Assembly: GCA_937957915.1 (NCBI GenBank)
Contig: CALGNZ010000096.1
Coordinates: 1 to 58,850 of the forward strand
DNA: 58,850 nt
DNA from: an uncultured Granulosicoccaceae bacterium
GTDB lineage: Bacteria > Pseudomonadota > Gammaproteobacteria > Granulosicoccales > Granulosicoccaceae
Direction of reading: 5' to 3'
The translations under genes and the position numbers were made by a program. This document shows positions 20,486 to 28,798 of this stretch, one piece after another (the first letter of the stretch is position 1; each line of letters begins with the position of its first letter). A model generated the notes under the pieces. That model was not told the DNA's origin. It was given only the letters and a program-made list of their open reading frames with translations, and did not search any database.

Positions 20486-20501
20486 CCGGTAATAATACCG
20501 G
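20486..20501. promoter_or_regulatory. Short palindrome upstream of DUF1127 gene
   Basis: CCGGTA (20486-20491) and TACCGG (20496-20501) flank ATAA, next to an A/T-rich stretch (20466-20485). It lies 63 bases before the DUF1127 ATG, where an operator or promoter would be expected. Confidence 0.35.
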
Positions 20502-20563
20502 ATAACTCGTCACCAATAATGCAATGATTTAACTCTGCAATAGTCACAGGGAGTGTGTACTAG

Positions 20564-20800
20564 ATGAGAGCGCTAACTAAAACCACCGGTGTTGTATTTC
20601 AAATCAGTAAGTACCGTGATTATTGCGTGGACAGGATTTTACTGATGTACGTCATCTATTGTGAACGGCGAGAAATGCGTAACCTATCTGATGAAACACT
20701 AAACGATATTGGAATTGATCGAGATCAACTACGACGCGAATATTCAAGGAATATATCTGATATTCCTGAAAACAGAATTAACTCACGGTACTTGAAGTGA
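20564..20800 (+). CDS. DUF1127 family small protein
   Basis: The 78-aa protein ends with the DUF1127 pattern: an Arg/Glu-rich stretch (CERREMRNLSDETLNDIGI) followed by DRDQLRREYSR. The DIGI(D)R core is the family signature. DUF1127 proteins are small cytosolic proteins; some are linked to RNA turnover or to phosphate and stress responses in other bacteria, which need not apply here. GGGAG lies ten bases before the ATG. It lies directly after the tandem repeats, and a secreted-protein frame follows 41 bases later. Confidence 0.75.
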   Translation: MRALTKTTGVVFQISKYRDYCVDRILLMYVIYCERREMRNLSDETLNDIGIDRDQLRREYSRNISDIPENRINSRYLK

Positions 20801-20841
20801 GTGTGTGGGCTACCATCGTCACTGCAAAAAGGAGAATGCTA

Positions 20842-21054
20842 GTGAATGTTATTAAAGGGATTTATGTATTCTTCGGATGCAGTATAAGTGCATTCGCTCT
20901 TTGCGAACCAGCACCAACTCTTCCCGGCGAGCTAAATTACGGTGAATTTTGCCAGATAAATGTCAAGAAATTCTGTGATGTTACAAATTGCAGCGCTGTG
21001 GAAATTCAGCAATCTGAATCCCCCGCCGCTTCGAAGGTACTCGGTATATTGTGA
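20842..21054 (+). CDS. Small secreted Cys-rich protein, probably frameshifted
   Basis: The GTG at 20842 has AGGAG seven bases upstream, better than an in-frame GTG at 20797. The product has a signal peptide (GIYVFFGCSISAFALC) and a short mature part with Cys residues in FCQINVKKFCDVTNC. It stops at 21054 after 70 aa. One extra C in the five-C run at 21020-21024 would instead continue into PRRFEGTRYIVNGPEHIVSF and on to a TAG at 21117-21119, giving about 92 aa. That continuation looks much more like protein than the present tail. The gene may be a recent pseudogene, carry a sequencing error, or use frameshifting. No family is recognised. Confidence 0.55.
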   Translation: MNVIKGIYVFFGCSISAFALCEPAPTLPGELNYGEFCQINVKKFCDVTNCSAVEIQQSESPAASKVLGIL

Positions 21055-21160
21055 ATGGCCCCGAACACATTGTTTCCTTCCTAAGCAACGAGGCAAGGGA
21101 GATAGATCGGCAGTGGTAGTTGTATTGGCACCCCGTTCTTTTATTAAACGGTTGACCGTT

Positions 21161-21206
21161 AAGTAGACACTTTCAATTTGCAAGGTGTCTACTTATCGAT
21201 TTTTTT
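21161..21206 (+). terminator. Hairpin terminator after the small secreted gene
   Basis: A perfect 10-bp stem AAGTAGACAC (21161-21170)/GTGTCTACTT (21185-21194) with a 14-base loop is followed by ATCGA and seven T residues (21200-21206). It lies 42 bases after the TAG at 21119 that ends the restored frame, which supports that longer gene end. Confidence 0.75.
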
Positions 21207-21572
21207 CAAAGAAAGCGGACTAAGGGAACCAACCCAGCTACTTCTGATTTTGGCCGAGAACTGTCATTCGTGCCGCTACAGTATATAACCCATTTCGGTG
21301 ATCTGCCGTACGGCAGAGGAGTGTCCAAAGCGGATCTACCCGCTCTTAAAATACATTTCTCTCAAGTACATAAGCAATTTGGAAACTGCGGCAGCACACT
21401 CAGGAATTACCAAAACAAAAGACTCCAAAATATATATTGTGCCCATCGGATTTTTTGATCTGCGTCGACGTAATGCGCCGGAAAAACCGTTCTTCTGAGC
21501 GCAATGTGATGTGTCTCCATACATCCACCTACCAACCAGGCTCCCCAACGTTCGGAAAATAGTAAAGCGTAC
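21207..21572. other. Gene-poor stretch
   Basis: No credible gene is seen. Frames of 60-116 codons exist on both strands without recognisable features. A perfect 14-bp palindrome CTGCCGTACGGCAG lies at 21303-21316. It may hold the remains of a decayed gene. Confidence 0.35.
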
Positions 21573-21611
21573 TTGACATATTCGCACAATAAAGTAAAGT
21601 ACACTTTACTT
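21573..21611 (+). promoter_or_regulatory. Promoter with palindromic operator for the XRE operon
   Basis: A consensus -35 TTGACA (21573-21578) is followed after 16 bases by a -10-like TAAAGT (21595-21600). The -10 lies inside a perfect inverted repeat AAGTAAAGT-AC-ACTTTACTT (21592-21611). The membrane-protein ATG is 22 bases further on. An operator covering the -10 implies repression, most simply by the XRE protein encoded second in the operon. Confidence 0.75.
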
Positions 21612-21632
21612 ATATTCAAGTGAGATTGACAT

Positions 21633-22052
21633 ATGAGAAGTAGAACGCACAAACCTGGTACTTTCGCCGCTCGCGAGTTAAGAAACTCATTCTGGGCAGT
21701 AGTTTCTTCTTTAGCATGGGGGCTTTCAATTGCCTTGAGCAGTGCAGGCCTTGCCAATGTTCAAGAACCAAAATTGCTCTTAGTTATTTTAGTTCTGTTG
21801 ATTAACCTAGGTATCGGAATCGCCGCGATGATGGTCCATATTCACTGGCTTAAAAATGTAGATGAAATGATCCGAAAAATCTGGCTTGAGTCCATGGCAA
21901 TGACTTTTGGCGTACTTTGGATTGTGCTAGGAAGCCTGCTGGTACTTGCCAGAGCTGACTTAATAGATATCGATCACGAGGAGATAGGGCTACTATTCGT
22001 GCTTGCCGCAGCGGGATTCGCCACAGGGGGCTTTAGGACGCTTAAGTACTAG
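21633..22052 (+). CDS. Four-helix membrane protein paired with XRE regulator
   Basis: The 139-aa protein has four hydrophobic segments (about residues 20-40, 48-70, 88-106 and 116-134). Its stop TAG shares a base with the GTG of the XRE gene (overlap at 22052), so the two are coupled. Small membrane proteins joined to a ~65-aa YgzD/YozG-type regulator are common in bacteria; their function is mostly unknown. The operon has its own promoter with a palindromic operator. Confidence 0.7.
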   Translation: MRSRTHKPGTFAARELRNSFWAVVSSLAWGLSIALSSAGLANVQEPKLLLVILVLLINLGIGIAAMMVHIHWLKNVDEMIRKIWLESMAMTFGVLWIVLGSLLVLARADLIDIDHEEIGLLFVLAAAGFATGGFRTLKY

Positions 22053-22249
22053 TGAAAAATAGACTAAAAGTACTGCGCGCCGAACGGAACTGGACTCAGG
22101 CGGACTTAGCCGCCGAACTGGAAGTTTCCAGACAGACAGTTAATGCAATAGAGAAAGGCAAGTTTGACCCGAGCTTGCCTTTGGCTTTCAAGATCGCGAA
22201 ATTATTTGGTTTGTCGATAGAAAATATTTTTCAGGAGGATGGTGAGTAG
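22052..22249 (+). CDS. Small XRE-family HTH transcriptional regulator
   Basis: The 65-aa protein is one helix-turn-helix domain: RLKVLRAERNWTQADLAAEL, then EVSRQTVNAIEKGKFDPSL and AFKIAKLFGLSIENIF. The recognition helix is SRQTVNAIEKG. It matches the minimal single-domain XRE class (YgzD/YozG-like). It starts with GTG, overlaps the membrane-protein stop by one base and very likely binds the palindrome at 21592-21611, repressing its own operon. Confidence 0.88.
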   Translation: MKNRLKVLRAERNWTQADLAAELEVSRQTVNAIEKGKFDPSLPLAFKIAKLFGLSIENIFQEDGE

Positions 22250-22492
22250 AAATATTAGTGACATAACAGAATTAAGACCGACAAGCACAAACATACCATC
22301 ACAGGCATTGGCCGTTACACACTGAACATGTTTAGTATGCCAACAGTAATTTGTGCCCAAAGCGCCTTATAGATTGGAAGCTAGCATCGGAATACACTGA
22401 TGAAGAATGAGGCAGTTACTAAGTTTTTGACGACAATCTCGAAGAGAACACTCTGAAGACAGATATCGTGATTGGTATTTACGTCAATTGGA

Positions 22493-22518
22493 CCCAAGGG
22501 ACTTAGAACTCCCTTGGG
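22493..22518. terminator. 9-bp hairpin after the SDR gene, terminator-like
   Basis: CCCAAGGGA (22493-22501) and TCCCTTGGG (22510-22518) form a perfect stem with an 8-base loop, 14 bases after the end of the SDR gene (minus strand). There is no T-run, so it is only a possible terminator or RNA 3' end stabiliser. Confidence 0.45.
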
Positions 22519-22531
22519 ACTCGAATCGGTA

Positions 22532-23317
22532 TTAAACCGTATTCGCTGTCTGACCGCCATCGAACATGAGATTTGAGCCGTGGATGAAGCTAGCGGCCGG
22601 GGAAGCGATCCACGCAACCGTGCGGCCGAACTCCTCAGGTGTCCCGATCCGCCCTAAAGGTATCGACGCATTGATCGCAGCCAGCTGTTCAGTAACTGGT
22701 TCTCCTGTCGCCTCTTCGCGAGCTTTAAAAACCTGGTCAACGCGCCCCGTGTGCGTAAAGGTCGGATTAACCGAATTGATGCGAATGCCCTTTTTGCCAA
22801 ATTCGAGCGACAACGATTTGAGTAATCCGATTACAGCTAAACGAATCGAATTCGATAAAATTAGATTATTGATTGGCTGCTTTATCGAAAGCGACTCGAT
22901 CGCCACGATGCTGCCGCTGCCATTTTCCAGCATGTGCGGAATCACGTTATAACACACGCGCACGGCGCTCATCAGTGTCAACTGCACACCAGCCTCCCAA
23001 TCATCAACCGTCAGATCAAAAAAGTTTCCAGGGGTTGGTCCGCCCGCGTTGATCACCAATATGTCGATCCGACCGTAGGTATCGAGCGTTTGTTTAATCA
23101 TGTTGTCGATATCGGCCTGCTTCGTCACGTCCGCTTTGATGGTTAGAACGTCACCGCCGACTTCACGAATCTGTGCCGCAGTGTCTTCGATAGCATCACT
23201 GCGCGCCGAGATTGCCAGTTTCGCACCTTCACGTGCGAGCGCAATGGCCGAAGCCTGTCCGAGTCCTTTTGAAGCAGCTGTCACCAGCGCGACTTTGCCT
23301 TTTAATTGTAAGTCCAT
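22532..23317 (-). CDS. SDR-family oxidoreductase with atypical active site
   Basis: The 261-aa protein has a classical SDR fold: TAASKGLGQASA for cofactor binding, KADVTKQADI, NAGG, and the C-terminal GSNLMFDGGQ. The catalytic Tyr-x-x-x-Lys is replaced: after Ser142 the expected Tyr155 and Lys159 are Ser155 and Arg159 in NLILSNSIRLAVIG. A known SDR subgroup with ALSN..R at this place (annotated as putative 3-oxoacyl reductases) has the same change. The reaction is therefore unknown. It lies 354 bp downstream of the flavin oxidase gene on the same strand, with a structured element between them. Confidence 0.85.
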   Translation of the reverse strand: MDLQLKGKVALVTAASKGLGQASAIALAREGAKLAISARSDAIEDTAAQIREVGGDVLTIKADVTKQADIDNMIKQTLDTYGRIDILVINAGGPTPGNFFDLTVDDWEAGVQLTLMSAVRVCYNVIPHMLENGSGSIVAIESLSIKQPINNLILSNSIRLAVIGLLKSLSLEFGKKGIRINSVNPTFTHTGRVDQVFKAREEATGEPVTEQLAAINASIPLGRIGTPEEFGRTVAWIASPAASFIHGSNLMFDGGQTANTV

Positions 23318-23499
23318 TGATCTCTCCAGTTAGCTTTAGGTTCACTGCAACCACAAGTCACTTCCAGACATCTAATGATATTCATGTGCTCGGTTTGTGA
23401 GCGTGTTCATAGGAACGATTGTTTAAGCGATCAAATCCGCACAAATATGCACGCCGGTCACAACGGGTGGTGATCAGGTAGTACGGCGTATCTATCAGG

Positions 23500-23598
23500 G
23501 AAATTTGTTGACTTACGAGGAAATATTCCACCATATCAGTGTGGAACATCTCCCCGTAAAGAGTTAAATCCGAATAATGCAAAAAATCAACAAATTTC
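23500..23598. other. Nested inverted repeats between SDR and flavin oxidase
   Basis: GAAATTTGTTGA (23500-23511) and TCAACAAATTTC (23587-23598) are perfect 12-bp arms 75 bp apart. Inside, TTACG and CGTAA (just inside the arms) and TTCCAC/GTGGAA form further possible stems. The whole folds as a branched hairpin. It lies in a 354-bp gap (23318-23671) that has no convincing gene. It could be a structured RNA, a processing site, or the trace of a small inserted element. Confidence 0.5.
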
Positions 23599-23671
23599 TG
23601 ACAAATACAGGCAGTTGGACTAGACGAGTTCAACCAACAGATTACCGGGCAGCACACAATCTGAATTGTTT

Positions 23672-25111
23672 TTACATCTGAGGACGTATATTCTGATTGA
23701 CACGATATAGATTCGCCGGGTCATACTTGCGTTTCACATCGGCTAGTCGATCAAAGTTTTTGCCGTATGCTGCGCGAACTTGCTCCTCTGTATTTTCATC
23801 TACCCCTGGAAAATTCAAATACAATCCACCTGATGCATATCGCTCTGCCTGTTTAACTTGTTTCCGGGTCCATGCGATGATGCTTTCACTCAAATCAGGC
23901 TCAGTCCAGCAACTGTCATAGCTCAGCATGTATGGTGCGTTGCGCTTTCCAAAAGCTGTCGATTCTTCGGCGACACGAGCCATTGCACCCCCCAAGTGCC
24001 AAATCGCAATAAGGCATTGGTCGCTGGGCAGATTTTTAGCAGTCTCAACAAGTTCGTCGATGTGCTCATCTGTGATGCCACTAAGATAAAGTGATTTCCA
24101 GTATGCATAAATATTTTTATAGATAGCGCCGGGCGTGAAAAAAGCGTCAAAACCGGATTGCCAGCTGCAGTACGGCCCCATGGACGATAAATCAAGGACA
24201 GGCTCGCCAATGTCACGTAGAGGTGCCAATTCGGCTTCGCCCTGGGTCGCCGTGCCAGCATGTAGAGCTCCATAGAGGAATACACGCTGGCCATGGAGTT
24301 CCTTCGGGAAAGCCAGTATTTTCGGGATAGTCCAAAAAAAACCAAGTGAACTAATATCTTCCGATGCCGATTCCATAAAGTCACGCCATCGTCGACAGAC
24401 TGTAGACGCTTGATCGATAGAGAAGAATTGAGACGCGAAATATACCTCTGGTCCCAGTGGAAACAGTCGGAACTCAAAAGATGTGACTACTCCGAAATTC
24501 CCGCCTCCGCCTCTAACTGCCCAAAATAGATCGGAGTTTTCACCTTCACAAGCATGCAGCACTCGACCATCTGCCGTTACAATGTCAATCGAGACGAGAT
24601 TGTCGATACTGAGTCCATACTTGCGCCGCAGGTTGCCGAAACCTCCGCCAAGTGTTAGCCCGGCAATTCCGGTTTCAGAAACATTACCGGTTGTCGTGGC
24701 CAATCCAAATATTTGGGTCTCTCGATCAACATCAGCCAGCGTTGCCCCACCCTGCACATGAACAGTATTACTACCTGGATTAACTCGCACGGAGCGCATC
24801 TCAGATAAATCAATCGTAAGGCCATTGTCACAAAGAGCACTCCCGCTAACGTTATGTCCACCTCCTCGAATCGAAAGGAGAACGCTGTGTTTCCGGGCAA
24901 AATTAACTGCTGCAACAACATCAGATTGCCCACTGCACACAGCTATCAGCGCTGGGCGCTTGTCAATAAGCGAATTCCACACACGTCGCCTGTCTTCGTA
25001 CTCAGGATGCGTCTGATCAATCAGAGTTCCATTGAAAGACGATTTCAACTCCTCCAGAGAGATTGCATCAATTTCAGAATTGCTGTTGTCGAGAGAACTA
25101 ACTGCTAACAT
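23672..25111 (-). CDS. FAD-linked oxidase (BBE/PCMH family)
   Basis: The 479-aa protein has a PCMH-type FAD-binding domain followed by a substrate domain and a C-terminal BBE motif (GLYLNFPGVDENTEEQVRAAYG, KRKYDPANLYRVNQNI). The SIRGGGHNVSG segment contains His86, the usual site of 8-alpha-histidyl FAD. The second attachment Cys of bicovalent members is absent: the later segment reads SETGIAGLTLGGGFG. It is therefore probably mono-covalent. Family members oxidise sugars, alcohols or phenolic compounds; the substrate here is unknown. There is no signal peptide. It is divergent (110 bp) from an AraC-type regulator that probably controls it. Confidence 0.85.
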   Translation of the reverse strand: MLAVSSLDNSNSEIDAISLEELKSSFNGTLIDQTHPEYEDRRRVWNSLIDKRPALIAVCSGQSDVVAAVNFARKHSVLLSIRGGGHNVSGSALCDNGLTIDLSEMRSVRVNPGSNTVHVQGGATLADVDRETQIFGLATTTGNVSETGIAGLTLGGGFGNLRRKYGLSIDNLVSIDIVTADGRVLHACEGENSDLFWAVRGGGGNFGVVTSFEFRLFPLGPEVYFASQFFSIDQASTVCRRWRDFMESASEDISSLGFFWTIPKILAFPKELHGQRVFLYGALHAGTATQGEAELAPLRDIGEPVLDLSSMGPYCSWQSGFDAFFTPGAIYKNIYAYWKSLYLSGITDEHIDELVETAKNLPSDQCLIAIWHLGGAMARVAEESTAFGKRNAPYMLSYDSCWTEPDLSESIIAWTRKQVKQAERYASGGLYLNFPGVDENTEEQVRAAYGKNFDRLADVKRKYDPANLYRVNQNIRPQM

Positions 25112-25221
25112 TTTGCAGGCTCACAAATGAGTGTGTGGATATCCTGCGCGAATTTGTGTCACCGTAGATAGAGGCAAAAACGCCGATTCCGGGGCAAAAT
25201 GCTCATCTGAGGAAAATTAGA

Positions 25222-26241
25222 ATGCCAGAAACAATTCGGCTAGGCCTGCTCGCAACAAAGGAAGTCAGTGCTTCCAGCCTGTTCGGACTCTACGATACAC
25301 TCTCTGGCGCTGGACAGGCATGGGAAATATTTGTAACTGGCGAATCTCCCTACCCCGTCTTCGACGTTAAAATAATTGGGGTTAGTTGTGCTCCTTTTCG
25401 ATGTGCAAGTGGTACGCTAGTAACGCCAGACATCGAACTTGATGAAGCTTCCAATGTAGACATAATTGTGGTGCCGGGGATGAACGTTTCAGCCCTTGAA
25501 CCACTTGAGGCAGTAGAAAAGACGGGGCGCGATTGGATATGGAATCAACACTACGCGGGTGCCCGAGTAGTAGCAGCGTGTTCTGGTGCTGTATATCTCG
25601 CGGCTATCGGACTGCTCGATGGAGTCGAAGTAACAACTCATTGGGCATATAGAGATCTCTTCCGCCGACATTACCCGCAAGTACGGCTCAAGCTTGAGCA
25701 AAATATTTGCTTCCAAAATCCCAGCCATGGCATCGTCACATCCGGAGGAACTACCGCATGGCAAGAGCTAGCGCTTTTCCTAATAAAAAATTATGGTGGC
25801 ATTGAACAAGCGAGGCGTAGTGCGAAATTCTGGCTAATGGCAGACCGTGGGAATTTCCAGACACCTTATACGTCCCTTGTGACAGCAATCTCACATGACG
25901 ATGCAATAGTACGAGATATACAATCGTGGTTAGCGGAAAACTACTTCATCGAAAAACCAGTCAATACGATGATACAAAGATCAGGTCTGCCTGCATCAAC
26001 GTTTACTCGACGGTTTCGAACAGCAACAGGCTTTTCCCCAAAAGACTATACTCAGCTTGTGCGCATTGAAGAAGCCAAACAACGATTAGAAATGAGTGAT
26101 GCTGCCGTAGATGAAATTGGACGTGAAGTCGGATATGAGGACTCATCTTCATTTCGGAGGCTTTTTAAGAGGGTAACGAGCCTCACTCCAGCCAGGTACA
26201 GAAAGATGTTTGGCGTAGAACGCTTTGCGCGATATAGCTGA
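25222..26241 (+). CDS. GlxA-type AraC family regulator
   Basis: The 339-aa protein has an N-terminal DJ-1/PfpI-like domain (about residues 5-190) with the nucleophile-elbow-like VVAACSGAVYLAAIGLLDG, followed by two AraC helix-turn-helix motifs (about 230-330) ending SSSFRRLFKRVTSLTPARYR. Such regulators sense a small molecule with the N-terminal domain, and typically activate a neighbouring catabolic operon. It faces away from the flavin oxidase gene, so control of that enzyme, and perhaps the SDR, is the likely role. The ATG follows GAGGAAAATTAG. Confidence 0.9.
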   Translation: MPETIRLGLLATKEVSASSLFGLYDTLSGAGQAWEIFVTGESPYPVFDVKIIGVSCAPFRCASGTLVTPDIELDEASNVDIIVVPGMNVSALEPLEAVEKTGRDWIWNQHYAGARVVAACSGAVYLAAIGLLDGVEVTTHWAYRDLFRRHYPQVRLKLEQNICFQNPSHGIVTSGGTTAWQELALFLIKNYGGIEQARRSAKFWLMADRGNFQTPYTSLVTAISHDDAIVRDIQSWLAENYFIEKPVNTMIQRSGLPASTFTRRFRTATGFSPKDYTQLVRIEEAKQRLEMSDAAVDEIGREVGYEDSSSFRRLFKRVTSLTPARYRKMFGVERFARYS

Positions 26242-26438
26242 AATCCCGTTGCATTTTGTAATTCAAGATGGGTGCGGTCGGCGTAAATAGGGAATGCCGT
26301 ATAGCTCTCCCGTGTCCTGGTGAATACCAGAAACCTGTTGTTCAACAACACTTGCGTAGTGGCGGGGGGTCAAACGGTAACGACAGCTTCAATCAACGCT
26401 GTCGATATCTGGATCGATCAAGTCAGGGCATTTACAAA

Positions 26439-27410
26439 TTACGTATTCACTGCGTAACCAATCATAAATAGCGCAGCCTCCACAGCTCGAAGCGCGTGTG
26501 ACTGGTTTTCTATAGTCGAGAAATTCGATGCCTGTTGGCTTCTGAGCTTGTCGCGACGCAGCGCTTCTTCAATGAGCCATGTCACTCGAATATTTTCCTT
26601 GCTGCGGAGGCTGCCCACTTTCAGCGGCTGCAGAAACTCTTTCCCCGGTAGATCCGGTTTCCTGCCCTGGGCTATGGCATCGTACGAGAACCTGAGGTTT
26701 TTTGGCAACTCATTTTCTAACCGCAGCTTTTCTGCAGCCTCAAGGGTATTCCACCACCTGAGCACTAACATAGCCATCGCGGACGCAACACGTCCATCAT
26801 ATATGATAAAGGAATTGCACAGCAGCGAGAATATCTTGGTAGTACCTGAGTCAATCCGCATTACAAACCCATGCGGATCACAGTAACTAAAGTCGGTATC
26901 AGAAAACCCTTCATTGGTAAGCTTGTCCAGTTGTCTGCGCATATCATTCAGGTGCGTGGGAAGGTTTTCTACAGTAACACCTGTTTTAATGTCTGCCGCA
27001 ATATGAGGTCGTGTGGCGACGCCACCCCAGCGAAGTACGCAATTACAAAGCTCACGAGTCAATTCCCCCTCGTCGTTATCTATCGCTTTGTTGAGGGCAC
27101 ACTGCAACTGTTCTAAATAGCGGGTCGTTTCCAGTAGCTCCCTGCCAGACCAGTTGCATTGTTTAATATCACTATCCACGACTGCAGGCCATCGGTATTG
27201 CTGATAAGCGCTGAATATCGATGTACAGCTCCAGCGTGTATTTTTCGGATATCCACTTTTGTGTCTACCGCTTCTGGTTCTCCATCCATGATCAAACGAC
27301 CCAAACTCATTGAAAGAATCTGTAAACCAGTCTACAAAGCCACCGCAGCTTTGTAGGAAAGCCTCCCTGGTTTCAACAGGACCGGTGTTGCCGCCAGAGT
27401 TGCTTTTCAA
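26439..27410 (-). CDS. Unknown protein, second gene of an uncharacterised pair
   Basis: I do not recognise a characterised family. The 323-aa protein is soluble, without signal peptide or membrane segment. A conspicuous core at about residues 180-240 reads DPHGFVMRIDSGTTKIFSLL, then SFIIYDGRVASAMAML, then a Trp pair. I recall similar IYDGRVA cores in unannotated accessory-region proteins. The C-terminus has helices rich in Arg/Lys (LIEEALRRDKLRSQQ). The start overlaps the stop of the upstream gene by 4 bases (ATGA), so the two products are made together and probably interact. No regulator or mobile element adjoins the pair. Confidence 0.7.
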   Translation of the reverse strand: MKSNSGGNTGPVETREAFLQSCGGFVDWFTDSFNEFGSFDHGWRTRSGRHKSGYPKNTRWSCTSIFSAYQQYRWPAVVDSDIKQCNWSGRELLETTRYLEQLQCALNKAIDNDEGELTRELCNCVLRWGGVATRPHIAADIKTGVTVENLPTHLNDMRRQLDKLTNEGFSDTDFSYCDPHGFVMRIDSGTTKIFSLLCNSFIIYDGRVASAMAMLVLRWWNTLEAAEKLRLENELPKNLRFSYDAIAQGRKPDLPGKEFLQPLKVGSLRSKENIRVTWLIEEALRRDKLRSQQASNFSTIENQSHALRAVEAALFMIGYAVNT

Positions 27411-28798
27411 TTGCCAGCACCTCGCATATCGGTATTAAGCGCTATGGCAGAATCAGCATGCTCAGCCACCCATATTTTTCCGGGGTAGCCTTGTAATTCA
27501 ACTTCCTGCAAGCCGAACTGTTTAACGATAGTGCCGTAGTAGGTAACCCACTTGCGCTCGCTTCGAGTCATATATTCCTTATCGATTGCAGATTGTCTGC
27601 TGTGAATGGCCGGCCGATAGCCGATATCCTGGGCCCACTGAAACACCGTGGCAAACGCATCCAGATGCCAGCTACTGCAATCACGTAAAAATTCTTTGGC
27701 CGCAAGTTCGTAGCGTGGATTCTTTGAGTGAGTGAGCGCCAACTCCATTGCATCAGACTGCACCTCGTCGACAAAACAGAGTTTGTTTTCATCATCAATA
27801 TGAATTCTCAGCCAGCCCACGGTGTTTTCAGTTGACGGGTGACAGGATTTTTTCGCCTCTGCTTTTATAAATTCGGAGAGCTCGCTGTGCCACAAAGAAC
27901 CTGCCTTGAATCTATGGTGAATTGGAATGTTACGTACCTGCATCACGAGTTGCGGTACGTTAAAAATTCGCATCTCACCCTGCCAGGTAGTTAATCGAAT
28001 ATCAAAATCCGTTTTATTTGTTGCCAGTCGCAGCAACTCTACACTGACACTGCCATTCACAAGCATGGCGAGAAAATGAGTTTTGAATCGGGATGCCGCG
28101 GCCGGGTAGCGTCGTTTGATATCGCGCCAACGAATTTCCGAGGCTCCCTGCCCGGCGACATCGCTGGCAATTGCCGTGCACGCCTGTACGAATTGCGATG
28201 TATAAGTTGGCTTTACCCCTTTGCATAACGTTTCCAATGCAGATTTACGTTGCAGCAACTCGGCTTGTTGTCTGGCTTCTGCCTCTTTCCTTGCGGAGAC
28301 AAGCGTGCACATCACATACACCGCGATGGTGTTGTGGATTTCATCGAGGTCTGCATCTGAAAGAAACGGCCAGAAATACACCAGCAGCTGTTTTAGTTTT
28401 GTGCCCGGGCTCCGCCCCGAACAAAGCCCTTCCGCCCCAAGATTTATCGGCGGCCTTGAGTGACACCCCGGTTGAATTTGTTGCCTGTCACAAATAAGGC
28501 CGGTAAGGTTGTCCGTCATGCGCACCACTTGCAAAACAGTCCCCTGTAATGGGTAACGCATTCTGGCTTCGCACTCGTAGTCACCAATAAATACTGACTG
28601 CAGGTTACCACTGACAAACTGGTCATAGGCGCTAAGCGCTGCATCCTGAGAAAGCCTGTTACGTTTACAACCTTTCTCGGCAGTGGTTAAGGCTTTTAGA
28701 ACATCTGTACGATCCGGATTCACCACCACGCACCTGGCAACCTGAAACGCTCGAAGATCCGCTTTTGTTAGCTCCGGGCGGGTGTATCCACTTGCCAT
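27407..28798 (-). CDS. Unknown protein, first gene of the pair; EVQSD-like motif
   Basis: I chose the ATG at 28798 (463 aa) over an upstream TTG at 28816; GGA lies nine bases before it. The N-terminal part has several Cys (QVARCVV, AEKGCKRNR, GDYECEAR). The middle contains a helical segment (about residues 150-195). The C-terminal half has GWLRIHIDDENKLCFVDEVQSDAMELA, then SWHLDAFATVFQWAQDIGYR and WVTYYGTIVKQFGLQ. That order resembles the E-(I/L)-Q-S-D-W domain seen in phage and plasmid polyvalent proteins, where W..LA...A.E.GY follows. This is from memory and distant. Function unknown; linked to the 323-aa gene. Confidence 0.68.
   Translation of the reverse strand: MASGYTRPELTKADLRAFQVARCVVVNPDRTDVLKALTTAEKGCKRNRLSQDAALSAYDQFVSGNLQSVFIGDYECEARMRYPLQGTVLQVVRMTDNLTGLICDRQQIQPGCHSRPPINLGAEGLCSGRSPGTKLKQLLVYFWPFLSDADLDEIHNTIAVYVMCTLVSARKEAEARQQAELLQRKSALETLCKGVKPTYTSQFVQACTAIASDVAGQGASEIRWRDIKRRYPAAASRFKTHFLAMLVNGSVSVELLRLATNKTDFDIRLTTWQGEMRIFNVPQLVMQVRNIPIHHRFKAGSLWHSELSEFIKAEAKKSCHPSTENTVGWLRIHIDDENKLCFVDEVQSDAMELALTHSKNPRYELAAKEFLRDCSSWHLDAFATVFQWAQDIGYRPAIHSRQSAIDKEYMTRSERKWVTYYGTIVKQFGLQEVELQGYPGKIWVAEHADSAIALNTDMRGAGN

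Noticed and set aside
23382..23657. 91-codon minus-strand frame between the flavin oxidase and SDR genes.
   Set aside because: It runs through the palindromic element at 23500-23598 and has no recognisable protein features.
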